This document shows, one piece after another, positions 22,055 through 33,892 of a stretch of DNA of 64,000 nucleotides. The notes below the pieces were generated by a model, which saw only the letters and a list, made by a program, of their open reading frames with translations, did no database searches and was not told the origin of the DNA. The DNA comes from Dugong dugon (lineage: Eukaryota > Chordata > Mammalia > Sirenia > Dugongidae). Position numbers and translations under genes: made by a program. Position 1 is the first letter of the stretch. Each line of letters begins with the position of its first letter. The stretch lies in assembly GCA_030035585.1 (NCBI GenBank), contig CM057477.1, positions 63,159,447-63,223,446 of the forward strand, given 5' to 3'.

Positions 22055-22065
22055 GTTTTGTATGT

Positions 22066-23012
22066 ATTCGCCACTAATTCAACCTCAAACTCTTCACTAG
22101 TTTAATCAAGATATTCAATTGTCTGAAGACATTCAATTGTTTAAATCAGTACATTCTGATGCATCAACTATTGTGTCATCCTGAAGCTGTCTTTTCTGGA
22201 AATCACGACTGCTCCAATCCCACCCGGTTGCCCTCATACCTGGAGTTCAGGTGTCTCACCCTCATCCTAAGGCTTCCCTTCATGTTTGAGCTCCTGTTTC
22301 CTAAAACTCATGTTTTCCTCTATTTTGATTAATTCCCACAGGAGATTTTCAAGAAGAAGTGTTTGGAACTTAAAAATTTTGTGGGCCAGAGAATGTTTTA
22401 TGCTACTCTCTCATTTGGTTGCTATTCTGTACCTCAGAATGTTGATGCCGTTGCTTCATTACCTTCTAGATTTCAGAATTGTTGTGGAGAAACACAAAGC
22501 CATTCTGATATCTGACCCTTTGCATGTGGCTTGGTTTCTCTTTCCAGAAGCCTGTAGGATCTTCTCTTGGTTTTAGGTGGTCTGAAATCTCATGATGATG
22601 GACCTCAATGTGGGGTTATTTTTACCCATTGTTCTGACTACTTCAGTCCTCAGAAACCTTCTTGAATTAGTGATTTTATCCCCTCTATTTTTTCTATTCA
22701 TATTTTTTCTCATTCTCCCCCTTCCCACTTCCTCTTTTTGTTTTACTTTCTGAGATATTTCTTCAATTTTATCTTGCAATCGCTATAGTACTACTCCATT
22801 TCAACTATATTGTTTTTAATTTCCAAATGCTCTCTTTTATCTTTTGATGTTTCTTTTTATAGTATCTTGTTCTTGTTTCATGAATGTGTTCTCTGAGAAT
22901 ATGAATTACAGGCAGTCTCCAGGTTACGAATGAGATCCGTTCCTAACTATGTCTTTAAGTCCAATTTGTAGGTAAGTGGAAACAGGTGCATACAGTTCTT
23001 ATTTAGCCTTAC
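22066..23012. repeat. Old interspersed repeat, family unresolved
   Basis: About 22200-22900 has the feel of an old, widespread mammal repeat ('ttcttgtttcatgaatgtgt', 'tttctttttatagtatcttg'), and 22910-23000 resembles a second one ('ccaggttacgaatgagatcc'). I cannot name them with confidence. Confidence 0.35.
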
Positions 23013-23196
23013 TTTAGTGGCACAGTGGTTAAGAGCTCAAGGCTGTAACCAAAAAGCTGGCAGTTCAAATCCACCAGCTGCTCCTTGGAAACCCTATGGG
23101 GCAGTTCTACTCTGTCCTAAATGGTCACTGTGAGTTGGAATCAACTTGATGGCAACGGGTTTGGAGTTTGTTTGTTTGTTTTTTTTTTTGGTTTAG
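23013..23196 (+). mobile_element. AfroSINE (short form)
   Basis: 'gtggcacagtggttaagagc' at 23018, tail 'gttggaatcaacttgatggc' near 23134, then a T-run to 23190. Confidence 0.88.
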
Positions 23197-24008
23197 GGCA
23201 AGAAAAGGCTGTAAGCCTTTTCAATGATTTAAAAGCTGCACATACAGTTAAGTGAAGGTGATTGTGATGAAGAACGTTTTGCAAGTAGGGGTTGGCTGAA
23301 TCATTTCAAAGCAAAGGCAAATTTACATAACATTAAAGGGCAAGTATGAGTTGTCTGCAGATCAGATGTTCTTAATCCAGTGACTTACTGTATATTTTTA
23401 AAATGTTCTTTTCTTACATGGTCTCTGTTTCTCCAAGTTGTTGTGTTTTTTTGTTTTGTTTTGCTTTTATCTTTGTTTTTTGCTATTTGCTTGCTTGTTT
23501 GTTTTGGTTACCATCTTTATTTTTAAAGGCTTACTTCAAAAGTCTTGTGAACTTTGGTTGTCTGCTCATAAAAAAAACCAAACCAGTTGCTGTCAAGTCG
23601 ATAGCAAGGTATTAAAAACTGATTGGAAGCTCTGAGCACATGGATAGAGCTTATTTGGTGTGGGCTTCAGTGTAAAATGATCTGGCTGGACCTCTTCTTT
23701 AGGGAACATCTGGTATTATTATCTTTAGGTGTTTCCTCTTAAATTAGCTAAATTTCCCAGAGAAGGATCACCTGATCTCATGCCTGGAGGTGAGAGGATT
23801 GGCTGCCTGTATTCTGGGTGTTTAGGAAGGAGAGAATTAGGGGTCAATCCCCCTGTTTCTATGGTATCCCCGAAGTCAACTGCACCTGGTGTTCCCAGGC
23901 CAGAGAGCCTCTATTTTACTCTCTCTAGAAGATAACACTTGTCTTCTGCTGGAATGGATGATAAGCAGATCCTAGGCCACACAGAGCAGAAGACTTAATT
24001 ACCTACTG
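23197..24008. repeat. Continuation of the old repeat plus spacer
   Basis: 23400-23960 seems to continue the repeat of 22200-22900 in the same direction ('ctgattggaagctctgagca'). A 35-bp AfroSINE tail scrap lies at 23570-23602. Confidence 0.35.
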
Positions 24009-24009
24009 A

Positions 24010-24214
24010 GGAGTCCTAGTGACGCAGTAGCTAAAGCACTCGGCTGCTAACCAGAACGTCGGAGGTTCAAACCCACCAGCCACTGCGCCGGAGAAAGATG
24101 CGGCAGGCTGCTTCTGTAAATATTACAGCCTTGGAAGCTCTATGGGGCAGTTCTACTCTGTCATATAAGATCTCTATGAGTCTGAATCGACTAGACAGCA
24201 ACAGGTATGCTTAA
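24010..24214 (+). mobile_element. AfroSINE (long form)
   Basis: Head 'ggagtcctagtgacgcagta' at 24010, 'gaaagatgcggcaggctgct' at about 24094, tail 'gaatcgactagacagcaaca' near 24184. Confidence 0.9.
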
Positions 24215-24884
24215 TTACCTCTTAAAGAGACTTTTAATCAATACTCATGTTTCTAGCCTCACCTTTAAACCTATCTACGCAGATAGATACCTGTGCATGG
24301 ATTCCTGATCCTTTGGGTGTCCTCTGTAATTATTGGGCTGCTTTTCTGCTCTGTCCATTGGTGGCCTAGGATTCTATCTCCTGGGGTCAGCCAATCAGTC
24401 AACATGCATCCACCCATTTGCCAGCTTCTAAAATGTATTGCTGTTGTCTCCTTTACTATCCCTGTTGGATTTATGTCATATTAAAAACAGTTATTTTATT
24501 GGGTCCCAGAAGGAGAAACATAAGTGCATGTATTCCTGGAAGCAGGGAAGGCTTTTAAGAAGAGAAGTCACAATAGGAGCAACTATTACCACAAAAGGTC
24601 AAAGGGCAATACACTGAGGACTGGGGTAGATAAGGGTACAAGACAAAATGCCCCAAACTTAGCAAGCAGATTGCAACTGAAAGACAGATGCAGAGGGAAC
24701 ACCCCACCATAGGAAATCATATTTGGAGGAAACTTGATTATGCTGAATGGTTTTATCTGCACTGTACCAAAAACCCAGGTCTTCGAGTCGATTCCAACTC
24801 ATAGTGACACTATATTATGAGTTGTTTCATCTACCCTCTAAAAAGAGCTGCCACTTTCAGGGTGTTTCTATCTAGGTATTGGTA
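24215..24884. other. Unrecognised spacer with an AfroSINE scrap
   Basis: A 40-bp tail fragment ('gagtcgattccaactcatag') at 24768-24810. Otherwise unique-looking. Confidence 0.5.
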
Positions 24885-25065
24885 CACGTAATTCACCTAC
24901 ATTACCTCACTGGATCCTCAGGACATTCCCATGAGGCAAATGTTATCATCTTCATTTTTCAAATGAGTAAACCAAGGTACTAGAAGGTAAATTAATGTAT
25001 CCAAGATTGTAGAGATAATTAGTGAGAGTCAGGGTTTGAACTCTGGTGTTTCTAACACTAAGTTT
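24885..25065 (-). mobile_element. MIR SINE
   Basis: Reverse MIR: 'attacctcactggatcctca', 'ttcatttttcaaatgagtaa' and 'gagtcagggtttgaactctg'. Confidence 0.82.
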
Positions 25066-25344
25066 ATGTCCCTGGGTCATATTCATAATGCTACACTCAT
25101 AGGCCACATTTTTTGAATTATGCTTAAAATTGATCAGCCATGGATATTTTCCCCAAAAATTCACCCCACATACCCTCCCCCACCAACACTCAGAGTTGCT
25201 TCATATTTCTTATTTTCCTTATAGGACCATTTGCTTTCTTTCCTTTGTTGGCATGCTTGGTTGTTTCTTTAACTTCTTTTTCTCCAGTTAGTCAAGATCC
25301 ATATTTTGACAGGATGATCAGGGTGTGGTTTTAGTGGTGTTTGT

Positions 25345-25680
25345 GAATAAAGTGTTATTGTTGTTGTTAGCTGCCATGGAGTCGGCCCCAACTCATGATG
25401 ATCCCATTCACAAAGGAACAAAATGCTGCCCAGTCCTGTGCCATCCCATGATGGGTCATGGATCAGACCACTGTGATCCATAGGGTTCTCAATGGCTGAT
25501 TTTCAGAAGTAGATCACCAGGCCTTTCTTCCTAGTCCATCTTAGTCTGGAAAGTCTGCTGAAACTTGTTCAGCGTCATAGCAACATGTAAGGTGGTGGCT
25601 GCGCATGAGGTACACTGGCCGGAACTGAACCTGTGTCTTCCACACAGGAGGTGACAATTCTCCCAGCAAACCATCAATGC
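25345..25680 (-). mobile_element. Composite SINE with tRNA-Gly-like head
   Basis: RTE-like tail with (TTG)n at 25350-25370; head on the minus strand from 25680, with a degraded B-box ('ggttcagttccggcc', 25633-25619). Same family as 8501-8805. Confidence 0.78.
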
Positions 25681-26166
25681 CTCATATGGATAAAGTAACT
25701 CGATCCAAATAATATTTTGTGGTTTACTCTGAGAAATTTAGCAGATTAGAAGGAAAGAAACTTGACCTTATTGTAGGCAAATACAACGAATTAAGAGCTA
25801 AAAATAGATATTGTTTCTTTTGTGTTTTGTGTATAACATAGAAAATGAGTTTTTGTCTCTTTGAGTAGTTAGTTTTCTGGTCCATGCTGGAATGAACTAG
25901 AAATTAAGCTTTGTTAGAATTCTAGTTTAACACATATTTCTTCAACTTTTCCTTGAGGTTTTGTCTTTTGCTTTCTCTCCTGCCATGCTAACATCTCTTC
26001 CCAGAATTAACACTTTCAGATAAAATAATATCCTGAAGTGGGTGTGGGAGGGATGGTCTAGTATAATGTCGATGAATCAATGCCACCACTATCCCCCAAT
26101 TCAGTATGCCACCACTGAATCTTAGCAACATCCCAGGTGACAGAGAGAGAGAAAGAGAGAGAGATA
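25681..26166. other. Unrecognised spacer ending in a GA repeat
   Basis: AT-rich; (GA)n at 26140-26164. Confidence 0.5.
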
Positions 26167-26625
26167 GCTGCCATTGAGCTGACTCCGATGCATGGTAACC
26201 TTATGTACAACAGCATGAAATGCTGGCTCATCCTTCATCACCCTCATGACCACCAGCATATTTGAGTCCATCGTTGCAGCTATTGTGCCAATCCATCTCA
26301 CCAAGGGTTTCCTTGCCCTCATTGGCCCTCTGCTTCACCAAACACCACGTCCTCCTCCACCGATTGATCCTTCCTGATGATGTGTCCAAAGCAAGCAAGT
26401 GGGACAATGTTCTGTTGTGATCGGTAAGGTTTTCATTGGCTAATTTTCAGAAGTAGATTGCTAGGCCTTTCTTCCTAGTCTGTCTTAGTCTAGAAGCTCC
26501 GCTGAAACCTGTCCACCATGGGTGACTATGCAGGTATTTGAAATACCAGTGGCACAGATTCCAGCATCGTAGCAATATTCAAGCTGCCACAGTACAACAA
26601 ACTGACAGATGGGTGGTGGAGAGAA
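26167..26625 (-). mobile_element. Long composite RTE-tailed SINE
   Basis: RTE tail at 26167-26330 ('atggtaaccttatgtacaac'), 'cctttcttcctagtctgtct' near 26467 and end 'gtacaacaaactgacagatg' at 26592. Longest of the three relatives. Confidence 0.83.
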
Positions 26626-28462
26626 TAGTTAACTTGCCCTAATTCCCTACACAGAAAACCCAGGACTCCAACCTCTTCTGACTTGATAGCCTCTGTGCTG
26701 AATCATCACAACCAAACACAGTCACTACTATCTGCTGTGGGCATCAACGGAGTCAGTTAAATTGGACGAGTTGTTGGGAGACTGAGAGTGGAGGCCTTAG
26801 CACTTCTTCCTGTCCATGTGAGATGGCATAGTAGGCAAACAGTGTATGGGTGCATTGGGTTTTCGGTCTCTAAAATGGGAGAAGAGACCATGTTTATCCA
26901 TCTATTGCCCAAAGAAGCCTCCATTGTCTGTCATGCATTTCTTCGCCAAGACCAACCAGAATTACAACTCTTCTAAGAAAAGTTTAGGGAAAAACACACT
27001 CAGCAAAATTAAAGAACATACCTTTCTGAGTGAAGAAATAACTTACTGTGTGAGAGCTTGGGACACATTCCTGGCTTTTTTTCTCTGATGTCTTTCAGCA
27101 TTGCCAGAATGTAACACCCCAAGTATTAGCGATTTTCTTAGTCCAGAAGTTTGTGATACAAAAGCATTTGGAATTGCTTCTGAATGCCAGATATTTAAAG
27201 TCCCCAACAGAATGACTTATTAATAAAACTGCTCATAAGTGAAAGTTATTAACAAGTCCTATTTAATCAGTCTATATAATCTGATTAACTGGAATAAAAG
27301 AGGCATCTAGATACCCAGTAATTCACCGAACTTGTAGTACACCAAGGGATATCTATGCTGCAAGCTGAAATAAAAACCTTTTCTGAGGTTGTGTTTGAGA
27401 GCCATGGCCATGCCCAACACCTTTCCAGGGCGCTGCTGGACTCTTACCTCATTCATACTCACCGGCAGCCTTGCCAGGGGTTCTCTCTGATCTGTGGAGC
27501 TCCAGTTCTTCTGCCTGCCACATTCTGAAGTCACAAAACTGTGCCGCCTCCTCCGAGCCCCTGGACAGGGTGGGGCCAGAAGCGGCCTCTGTGTGAGCCA
27601 CAGGCACAGAGGAACAGGGCCAGTCACCTGGGGCCACCACCAGAATCCACCTCCCAGGGCCACCACAGGGGGCCTTCTGTGGTCAGAGCAGGTCGGGACA
27701 TCTGTTCTTGCCTCTCCAGAGCATGAGGTCTGCTGATCACCATTTCACATTCCTCTCTGGCAGTTTCCTGGGCTATTCAAACAAAGAGTTGCTTCTCTGT
27801 CCTTAACCCCAAATTTGGGCAATCACTGAAAAACAAAACCAAACCCTAAGAATCAAGTAAAAATGTCTTTATTAAATCAACCATTTACTGTTGAGTGAAC
27901 TCCAACTCATGCTGGCCCAATGTGTATCAGAGTAGAACCACGCTCCATAGGGAAAAAGGGCCTGTTAACGTAATTTAAAATATCCCGAAATTCAAGGTTC
28001 TGATTTACTCTTCCAGTTAGATTTACCACAGCCCTTGTTTCTCCTCCATGTTATAATTTTCTCTTCCTACCCTAGTCTTTGCTGCTGCTCCTCCCAGACC
28101 CGAAATGCCCTCTTCCCCACTTCTCAGGGCTGGATGGAGTTGCAGGGAGGGGGCTGTATGAGCCACTCCTCCCCTCCCCCTTCTCTCTTGATCTTCCTTC
28201 AAAATTGAGGCCAAATCTCACTTTTTGGGCTCATTCACTGACTACCTTGGCCTACAGGCATTTTTCTCCCTGAACTCTGAGATTTCAGTCAGTGAGTCAG
28301 TTATTCAACCTGCATTGTTTACATGTTTACACACCATCCTTCGGGCTCAAGAAACAGGCAAAGAGGGCATGGCTCCTGCTCTCAGGGAGCTTCCAATCTA
28401 GTGGAGAAGCTGACTGATTCAGACCTAACGATATTTCAGTGCCATATGTGCGAAACACCAAA
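26626..28462. other. Largest repeat-poor stretch of this part
   Basis: Two features: a GC-rich patch at 27420-27740 with a minus-strand splice-donor-like word (gccggtgagta), and an AfroSINE tail fragment at 27878-27950. 28270-28420 has old-repeat flavour ('agggagcttccaatctagtg'). No exon is convincing. Confidence 0.4.
27878..27950 (-). mobile_element. AfroSINE tail fragment
   Basis: 'ccaactcatgctggcccaat' and 'cagagtagaaccacgctcca'. Confidence 0.65.
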
Positions 28463-28624
28463 ACCAAACCAAACCCATTGCCAGGAAGCCAATTCTGACT
28501 CACAACGACCCTGTAAGACAGAGTATAACTGCCCCATAGGGTTTCCAAGGAGCAGCTGATGGATTTGAACTGCTGACCTTTTTGGTTAACAGCTGAGCTC
28601 TTAACCACTACGCCACCAGGGCTC
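28463..28624 (-). mobile_element. AfroSINE (short form)
   Basis: Tail at 28463-28500, 'gggtttccaaggagcagctg' at 28539, head at 28624 ('ggagccctggtggcgtagtg' on the minus strand). Confidence 0.91.
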
Positions 28625-28699
28625 CATCTGTGCTACACTAGTTGTGGAAACAGTTGTGGAAACGCTTCCCATCAGTGGTAGGAAACCAATAATGGGTAC

Positions 28700-28805
28700 C
28701 TGGTGGTGTAGTCTATGGGGCAGCTCTACTCTGCCCTATAGGGTCAATATGAGTCGGAATTGACTCGATGGCAATGGGGTCTTTTTTTTTTTTTTTTTTT
28801 TTTTT
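28700..28805 (+). mobile_element. AfroSINE 3' part with long T-run
   Basis: Tail 'gaattgactcgatggcaatg' at 28758, then about 25 Ts (28781-28805). Directly followed by another AfroSINE in the same orientation, so the second may have used the T-run as target. Confidence 0.86.
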
Positions 28806-28955
28806 GGTGTTGTAGTGATTAAGAGCTTGGCTGCTAACCAAAAGGTCAGCAGCTCGAATCCACCAGGCGCTCCTTGGAAACCCTATGGGGCAATTCTAGT
28901 CTATCCCATAGGGGTGCTATGAGTCAGAACCAACTCCACGGCACCCAACAACAAC
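28806..28955 (+). mobile_element. AfroSINE (short form), tandem with the previous one
   Basis: 'gtagtgattaagagcttggc' at 28813; ends with (CAA)n at 28948-28955 rather than a T-run. Confidence 0.88.
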
Positions 28956-29321
28956 ATGGTGGCGTAACTTCATGGAGAATTCAGCCATATTTCCCTTTTA
29001 CTTATGTAAACTTCAGAGTACAGTTTACAGTATTTTTATTTAGTTTTTTTTTTTTTAATCTGGCAATAAATGGTCCTTCCTTTTTTCCTTCTTGTTTCTG
29101 ATTTAAAATCTGTGGGTTCTGCATGGATCACAGGTCATCTGTATGTTGCTTTGGCTCCAACTGAGGATCTAAACAGCCACTGAGAAATAACAGTAATATT
29201 CCTAAACATTGCCATCCTGTGGCCACGTGAAGATAGACTATGAAATGGCCTCAGTTGCCACCATGTATGCAGTTGCCCAACACCCTCCCCCTACTCCACA
29301 TCCCACCCCTAGACAACTACT
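28956..29321. other. Unrecognised spacer
   Basis: AT-rich to 29060, then unique. Nothing supported. Confidence 0.5.
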
Positions 29322-29535
29322 ATTGTTGTTTGTTGCTGTTGTGTGTGGTAGAGTCAATTCCAACTCTTAGCGACCCCATGTGACAGTAGAACTGCTCCAT
29401 AGGGTTTCCTAGGCTATAATCTTTATGGGAGCAGACCATCAGGTCTATTCTCCTGTGGAGCCACTGGTGGGTTTAAACCACTGAACTTTTGCTTAGCAGC
29501 TGAGTGCTTAGCCATTGTGTGCCACCAGGATTCCT
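29322..29535 (-). mobile_element. AfroSINE (long form)
   Basis: Tail 'gagtcaattccaactcttag' at 29351, central 'ctataatctttatgggagca' at 29412, head at 29535. Confidence 0.9.
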
Positions 29536-30304
29536 GAGACAACTAATAACAACCATAAAGATGAATTCCTGGTTTAGAAAAGTTGGTCCTTAAAAGCAGG
29601 TCTGCAAGCAATAGAACGAAATGGAGGCTTATCTAAGAATTCAAAAGTTCTGCAGGTTGGGATGTGATATTTCTCAGGAGGGCAGGTTTAGGGTCAAATC
29701 AGTGATCTCTCCAGGAAGCTCCAGTGCTGAAGAAGATTGAGGGTAGCGTGTTCCCAGAGGTTGGCGGTCTTTTCCAGGCAAGAGTTGCTGCCTTTTACTT
29801 GAATAAGGCTGCTTGGAACAATACTATAGATTTAAAAATGTATCCGTGAAGCCCATTGCCCTGGGCAGTCCTGCTACTGGGCACTGACAGCATTGACCAT
29901 GCCTTTCGGACTCATGCAGGACACTTTCTGATCAGTGACACTGGGGTGGGGGGGAGGGAGAGGGGTAGCCCTGAGTCTGCTCACCTCTTGATGAATGTGG
30001 GTAATTGTTGCTGAGGGTACCTGGAATTGAGCCCGGGCAGCCGAGTGTGAAGAGAAGAATAGACCCAGAGATCTGTCAGAGCGCTTGACCTGGTCTTGGA
30101 TACTTGATAGGGAAAGATACCCACCTGGGTCATTATGTTCCTGTCGGCACTGTCCTGGTCTGGTTTAGGCAGCCTGGTCACTCCAGACTGTCTTGCATCG
30201 GGGACAAGGTCAGGTTTCTTTGCTATGAATCATTTCCCCTGCTCATATAAATGGAAAAAATTATTCAGACACCTGACAATTCGGTCAATTCTGTAGCTTA
30301 TCAG
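29536..30304. other. Unrecognised, repeat-poor
   Basis: A G-run at 29945-29960 within a purine-rich patch (29943-29964). No gene. Confidence 0.5.
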
Positions 30305-30515
30305 AAGTCCCTGGGTGGTGCAAACGGTTAAGCGCTCAACCAGTAACCGAAAGTTTGGTGGTTCAAACACACAGAGGAGCCTCAGAAGACAGGCCTGGAA
30401 ATCTGCTTCCAAAAGTTCACAGGCTTGAAAATCCTATGGAGCAGTTCTACCCTGCACATATGGGGTCACCATGAGTCGGGATCAACTGCACAGTAACTAA
30501 CAACAACAACAGTAG
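30305..30515 (+). mobile_element. AfroSINE (long form)
   Basis: One of the best-preserved heads: 'gtccctgggtggtgcaaacg' at 30306; ends in (CAA)n at 30500-30512. Confidence 0.92.
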
Positions 30516-31172
30516 CTTATCACACAAGGTGATAATCTCATAAGCACCTCATGTCTGGCTGGAAATTTATTGGATTTGCTGCCTGTGAACAAGAAAAATA
30601 GTCTATACCAACCTCTTTATTAATGACAATAATGATAGAAATATCTTAATTTTCTGAGTGCTATTTAAGCTATGTATGTACTATAAGATATATTAGTTTT
30701 TTGATGGAGGAATTGAGACTCAGATAACTTAAATAAACTAGAATTCAGAGAACAGTGGGAAGTTTGGTAATTTTAAAACATAACTAATGTTGTTCTAGCC
30801 TTGAGTAAAAAATAATTAGTAAGGCTCAAATGAAAATTAATTACCTCTCTTATCTAACAGCAAATGGTAGTAAGAGGCATGCCCATGATTAGAACGCCAA
30901 CACTCATTCAATAAAATAATACATTTGTCAAGTGTCAATAGAGTGCACTGTGCAGACTATAAAATTGTGGGAACTTATGACCTAAACAAATATCTCCAAT
31001 GCAAGGCAGTAGTGTGATCAAGCATCACATAAATGTAACAGTTAATTGCTAGGAAACTGCAGCCAAAAACAGAAATAATTCCAACCATAGCAACCAAGAG
31101 GGCATTGTGGGAAGAGGGAGATTTTGAAATGGTTCTCAGAAAACCCATACTATTTCAACAAGCAAAACCAAG
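30516..31172. other. AT-rich stretch, possible old MIR
   Basis: 30600-30750 weakly resembles a reverse MIR ('gaggaattgagactcagata'). Rest unrecognised. Confidence 0.35.
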
Positions 31173-31173
31173 A

Positions 31174-31460
31174 ATTTTTGTTGTTGTTGTTACTGTTGTT
31201 AGGTGCTGTCAAGTCAGCTCCGACTCAAAGTGATCCTATATACAACAGAATAAAACACTGCCCTGTACCATCCTCACAACCGTTGCTTTGTTTGAGCCCA
31301 TTGTTGCAGCCACTATGTCAATCCATCTCATTGAGGGTCTTCCTCTTTTTTGCTCACGCTCTACTTTACCACACATGATGTCCTTCTCCAGGGATTGGTC
31401 CCTCCAGATAGCATGTCCAAAGTATGTGAGATGAAGGCTCACCATCTTCACTTCTAAGCG
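31174..31460 (-). mobile_element. RTE LINE 3' end, 5'-truncated
   Basis: (TTG)n then 'gtgctgtcaagtcagctccg' and 'gttgcagccactatgtcaat', 'cacatgatgtccttctccag'. A short translated stretch 'MVSLHLTYFGHAIWRDQSLEKDI' (31236-31451, minus) is the RTE C-terminal end. Joined directly to an AfroSINE at 31461. Confidence 0.88.
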
Positions 31461-32640
31461 CTCAGCTGCTAAACAAAAGGTCAGTGGTTCGAACCCATCA
31501 GCTGTTCCGCAGGTGAAAGATGTGGCAGTCTGCTTCTGTAAAGATTACAGCCTTGGCTGTGAGGACCATGGTCTCGGGGAACATCTAGCTCAATTGGCAT
31601 AACACAGTTTATAAAGACAATGTTCTACATTCTACCTTGGTGAGTAGCGTCTGGGGTCTTAAAAGCCTGTGAGCAGCCATCTAAGATACTCCATTGGTCT
31701 CATCCCTTTGGGAGCTAGGGAGAATGAAGAGAACAGGATACAAGGAAAAGATTAGTCTGAAGGACTAATGGACCACAGCTACCAAGGCCTCCACCAGACT
31801 GAGTCCAGTACAGCTAGATGGTGCCCGGCTACCACCACTGACTGCTCTGACCAGGATCACAACAGAGGGTTCTGGACAGAGATGGAGAAGGATGTAGAAC
31901 AAAATTTTAACTCGCACAAAAAAAAAAAAAAAAAAAAAAAAAAAAACAGATTTACTGGCCTAAAGGAGACTGGGGAAACCCCAAGAGTATGGCCCCCAGA
32001 CACCCTTTTAGCTCACTGGTGAAGTCATTTCCGAGGTTCACCATTCAGCCGGGGAGTGGACAGCCCCATAAAACCAAATGGGACTAATGAGGCACAGCAG
32101 TCCAGGGACAAGGGCCAGAAGGCAGAAGGGGACAGGAAAGCTGGTGATAGGGAACACAAGGTTGAGTAAGGATAGTGTTGACGTGTTGTGAGGTTGTTAA
32201 CCGTTGTCATAGGGCGACATGTGTACTAACTGTTAAATGAGAAACTATTTTGTTCTGTAAGCCTTCATCTAAAGTGAGAATAGCCGCACAATTGGAAGAG
32301 CATAGTCGATGTCACTGAACTGTGCATGTAGAAATTTTTGAAATGGTGTATCTTTGGCTATGTATATTTTCACCAAAAAAAAAAAAAAAAAAAGGTTGAG
32401 AAGGGAGAAGGTTGACATGTTGTGGGGTTGTTAACCGATGTCATAAAACAATATGTGTACTACTGTTTAATGAGAAACTATTTGTTCTGTAAGCCTTCAC
32501 CTGAAGTACAATAAAAAAAAAAAAAAAAAAAGATTACAGCCTTGGAAACCCTATGGGGAAATTTTACTCTGCCCTAAAGGATTGCTATGAGTTAGAATCA
32601 ACTCAACAGCAATGGAAAAACCAAAAATGGAGGAATGTTA
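31461..32640 (+). mobile_element. AfroSINE split by an L1
   Basis: Left part 31461-31556 (head truncated, 'gctcagctgctaaacaaaag'); right part 32530-32640 ('ccttggaaaccctatgggga'). The break repeats aagattacagccttgg on both sides (31541-31556, 32530-32545). Confidence 0.9.
31557..32529 (+). mobile_element. L1 3' UTR with several 3' ends, inside AfroSINE
   Basis: Flanked by a perfect 16-bp target duplication. From left: the usual L1 3' UTR ('gaccatggtctcggggaac') with an internal A-run (31918-31946), its end at about 32275, then a different L1 3' end (about 32276-32375, 'ctgtgcatgtagaaatt') with an A-run, then a second copy of the first end (32394-32512) with the final A-run. Confidence 0.88.
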
Positions 32641-32869
32641 TTCTATGCTGAAGGAATAGCTTGAGCAGACATTTCCTGAAGCAGGAGAGCATATTTGATA
32701 AAAATCTCTGGTTTGGGTTAGCTAGGATAAAGGGATCTGGGCAATAAAGATGAATAAGTATTTTGGGGCCATGTTCAATCAGTAGCTATAGAGCCCATGT
32801 CAATGGTCCAATAGAAGGAATTTACTGAGAGGATTAGTTACAAAGGTGTTGGGAGAGCTGAAAAGCTAA
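32641..32869. other. Short spacer
   Basis: Nothing recognised. Confidence 0.5.
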
Positions 32870-33530
32870 CTAGGGGATGGTGAAGCTACCTTGGGACTAG
32901 TACCAGCAAGAAGCTCCTACCCAGAAGAAGAAGGAGAGTTAGGAATAGAAGGAGGAAAAGCTCCCACCATGAACATCTTCTTTGCCATGAGACCAGAACT
33001 GGATGGTGTTCGGCTACCATTACTGAATGGTTTGATATAAGATTCTGTAGAAGAGTCCTGATCCAAAGGGAAGAAAAACAGAACAGAATTTCAAATTTTC
33101 AATGGAATCCAGACATTCTGGAGCCGTTTAGGTTGGACAAACACCCGAAACTATTGCCCTGAAATAATCTTTAAACCTTAAGCCTCAAACTAAAACTTTT
33201 CCCAGAAGTCTGCTTTGAATCAAACAAGTTTAGCCTAATTAGTAAAGTATGTCTGCCTTGAGCATTGTGCTCTCTCAAAAGATTTATCTACACGGGATCA
33301 AATTGACAACATAGCAAATGGTTAGTTGAGAAGCTTAGTGGGCAGTGACTTCACATTAATAGTTGTGGAATAATTTGGAAAAGAATAGCAAGAGCGGTTA
33401 TACAACTTGAAGAATGCAAACAGTTTCACTGAACTGTACATGTAGAATTTGTTGAAACAGTGTCAACTTTGCTGTGTATATTTTCACAAAAAAATAAAAT
33501 TTACATATATAAAAAAAGAAGCTGCTACCA
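32870..33530 (+). mobile_element. L1 3' UTR end (second 3' UTR type)
   Basis: Same composition as 18606-19262: 'ggctaccattactgaatggt', 'aataatctttaaaccttaag', 'ggatcaaattgacaacatag', ending with 'gtacatgtagaatttgttg' and an A-rich tail near 33515. Confidence 0.76.
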
Positions 33531-33892
33531 CACATAGGCTGCCCAGTAGGAGCTGGGACCATGAAGGGAGGGTCTGTCTGTTGGGGGCTGGAACCACAAG
33601 GGAGAATACAGCCACTGAGAGAAACTGCTCATATTGGAGAAGAAGGTATACCCTAGTTTCTTTCTCCTGCCCACAAATCTCTCACCAGTGCCCTGGTCAA
33701 ATCCAGGAATGAGCTAGTTGGCAAGGGAGACTTGGAAATGTAATTTGCAGGGGGAGGGCAGGAATAGTTGGTTAAAGGATCGGGCTGCATTCAATACATT
33801 TGAATACAGAGGTTTGGGGGAGGAGAATTTAAAGGTCATAGCATTGGAGGATGACAAGAAGACCTGGTCATTGGCTAGTTCAGTTATTCAAG
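33531..33892. other. Unrecognised spacer
   Basis: Nothing supported. Confidence 0.5.

Noticed and set aside
26140-26164. GA run as a promoter GAGA element
   Set aside because: Plain microsatellite at a SINE edge.
28700-28955. Tandem AfroSINE pair as a segmental duplication
   Set aside because: The two copies differ in body and end type; two insertions are simpler.
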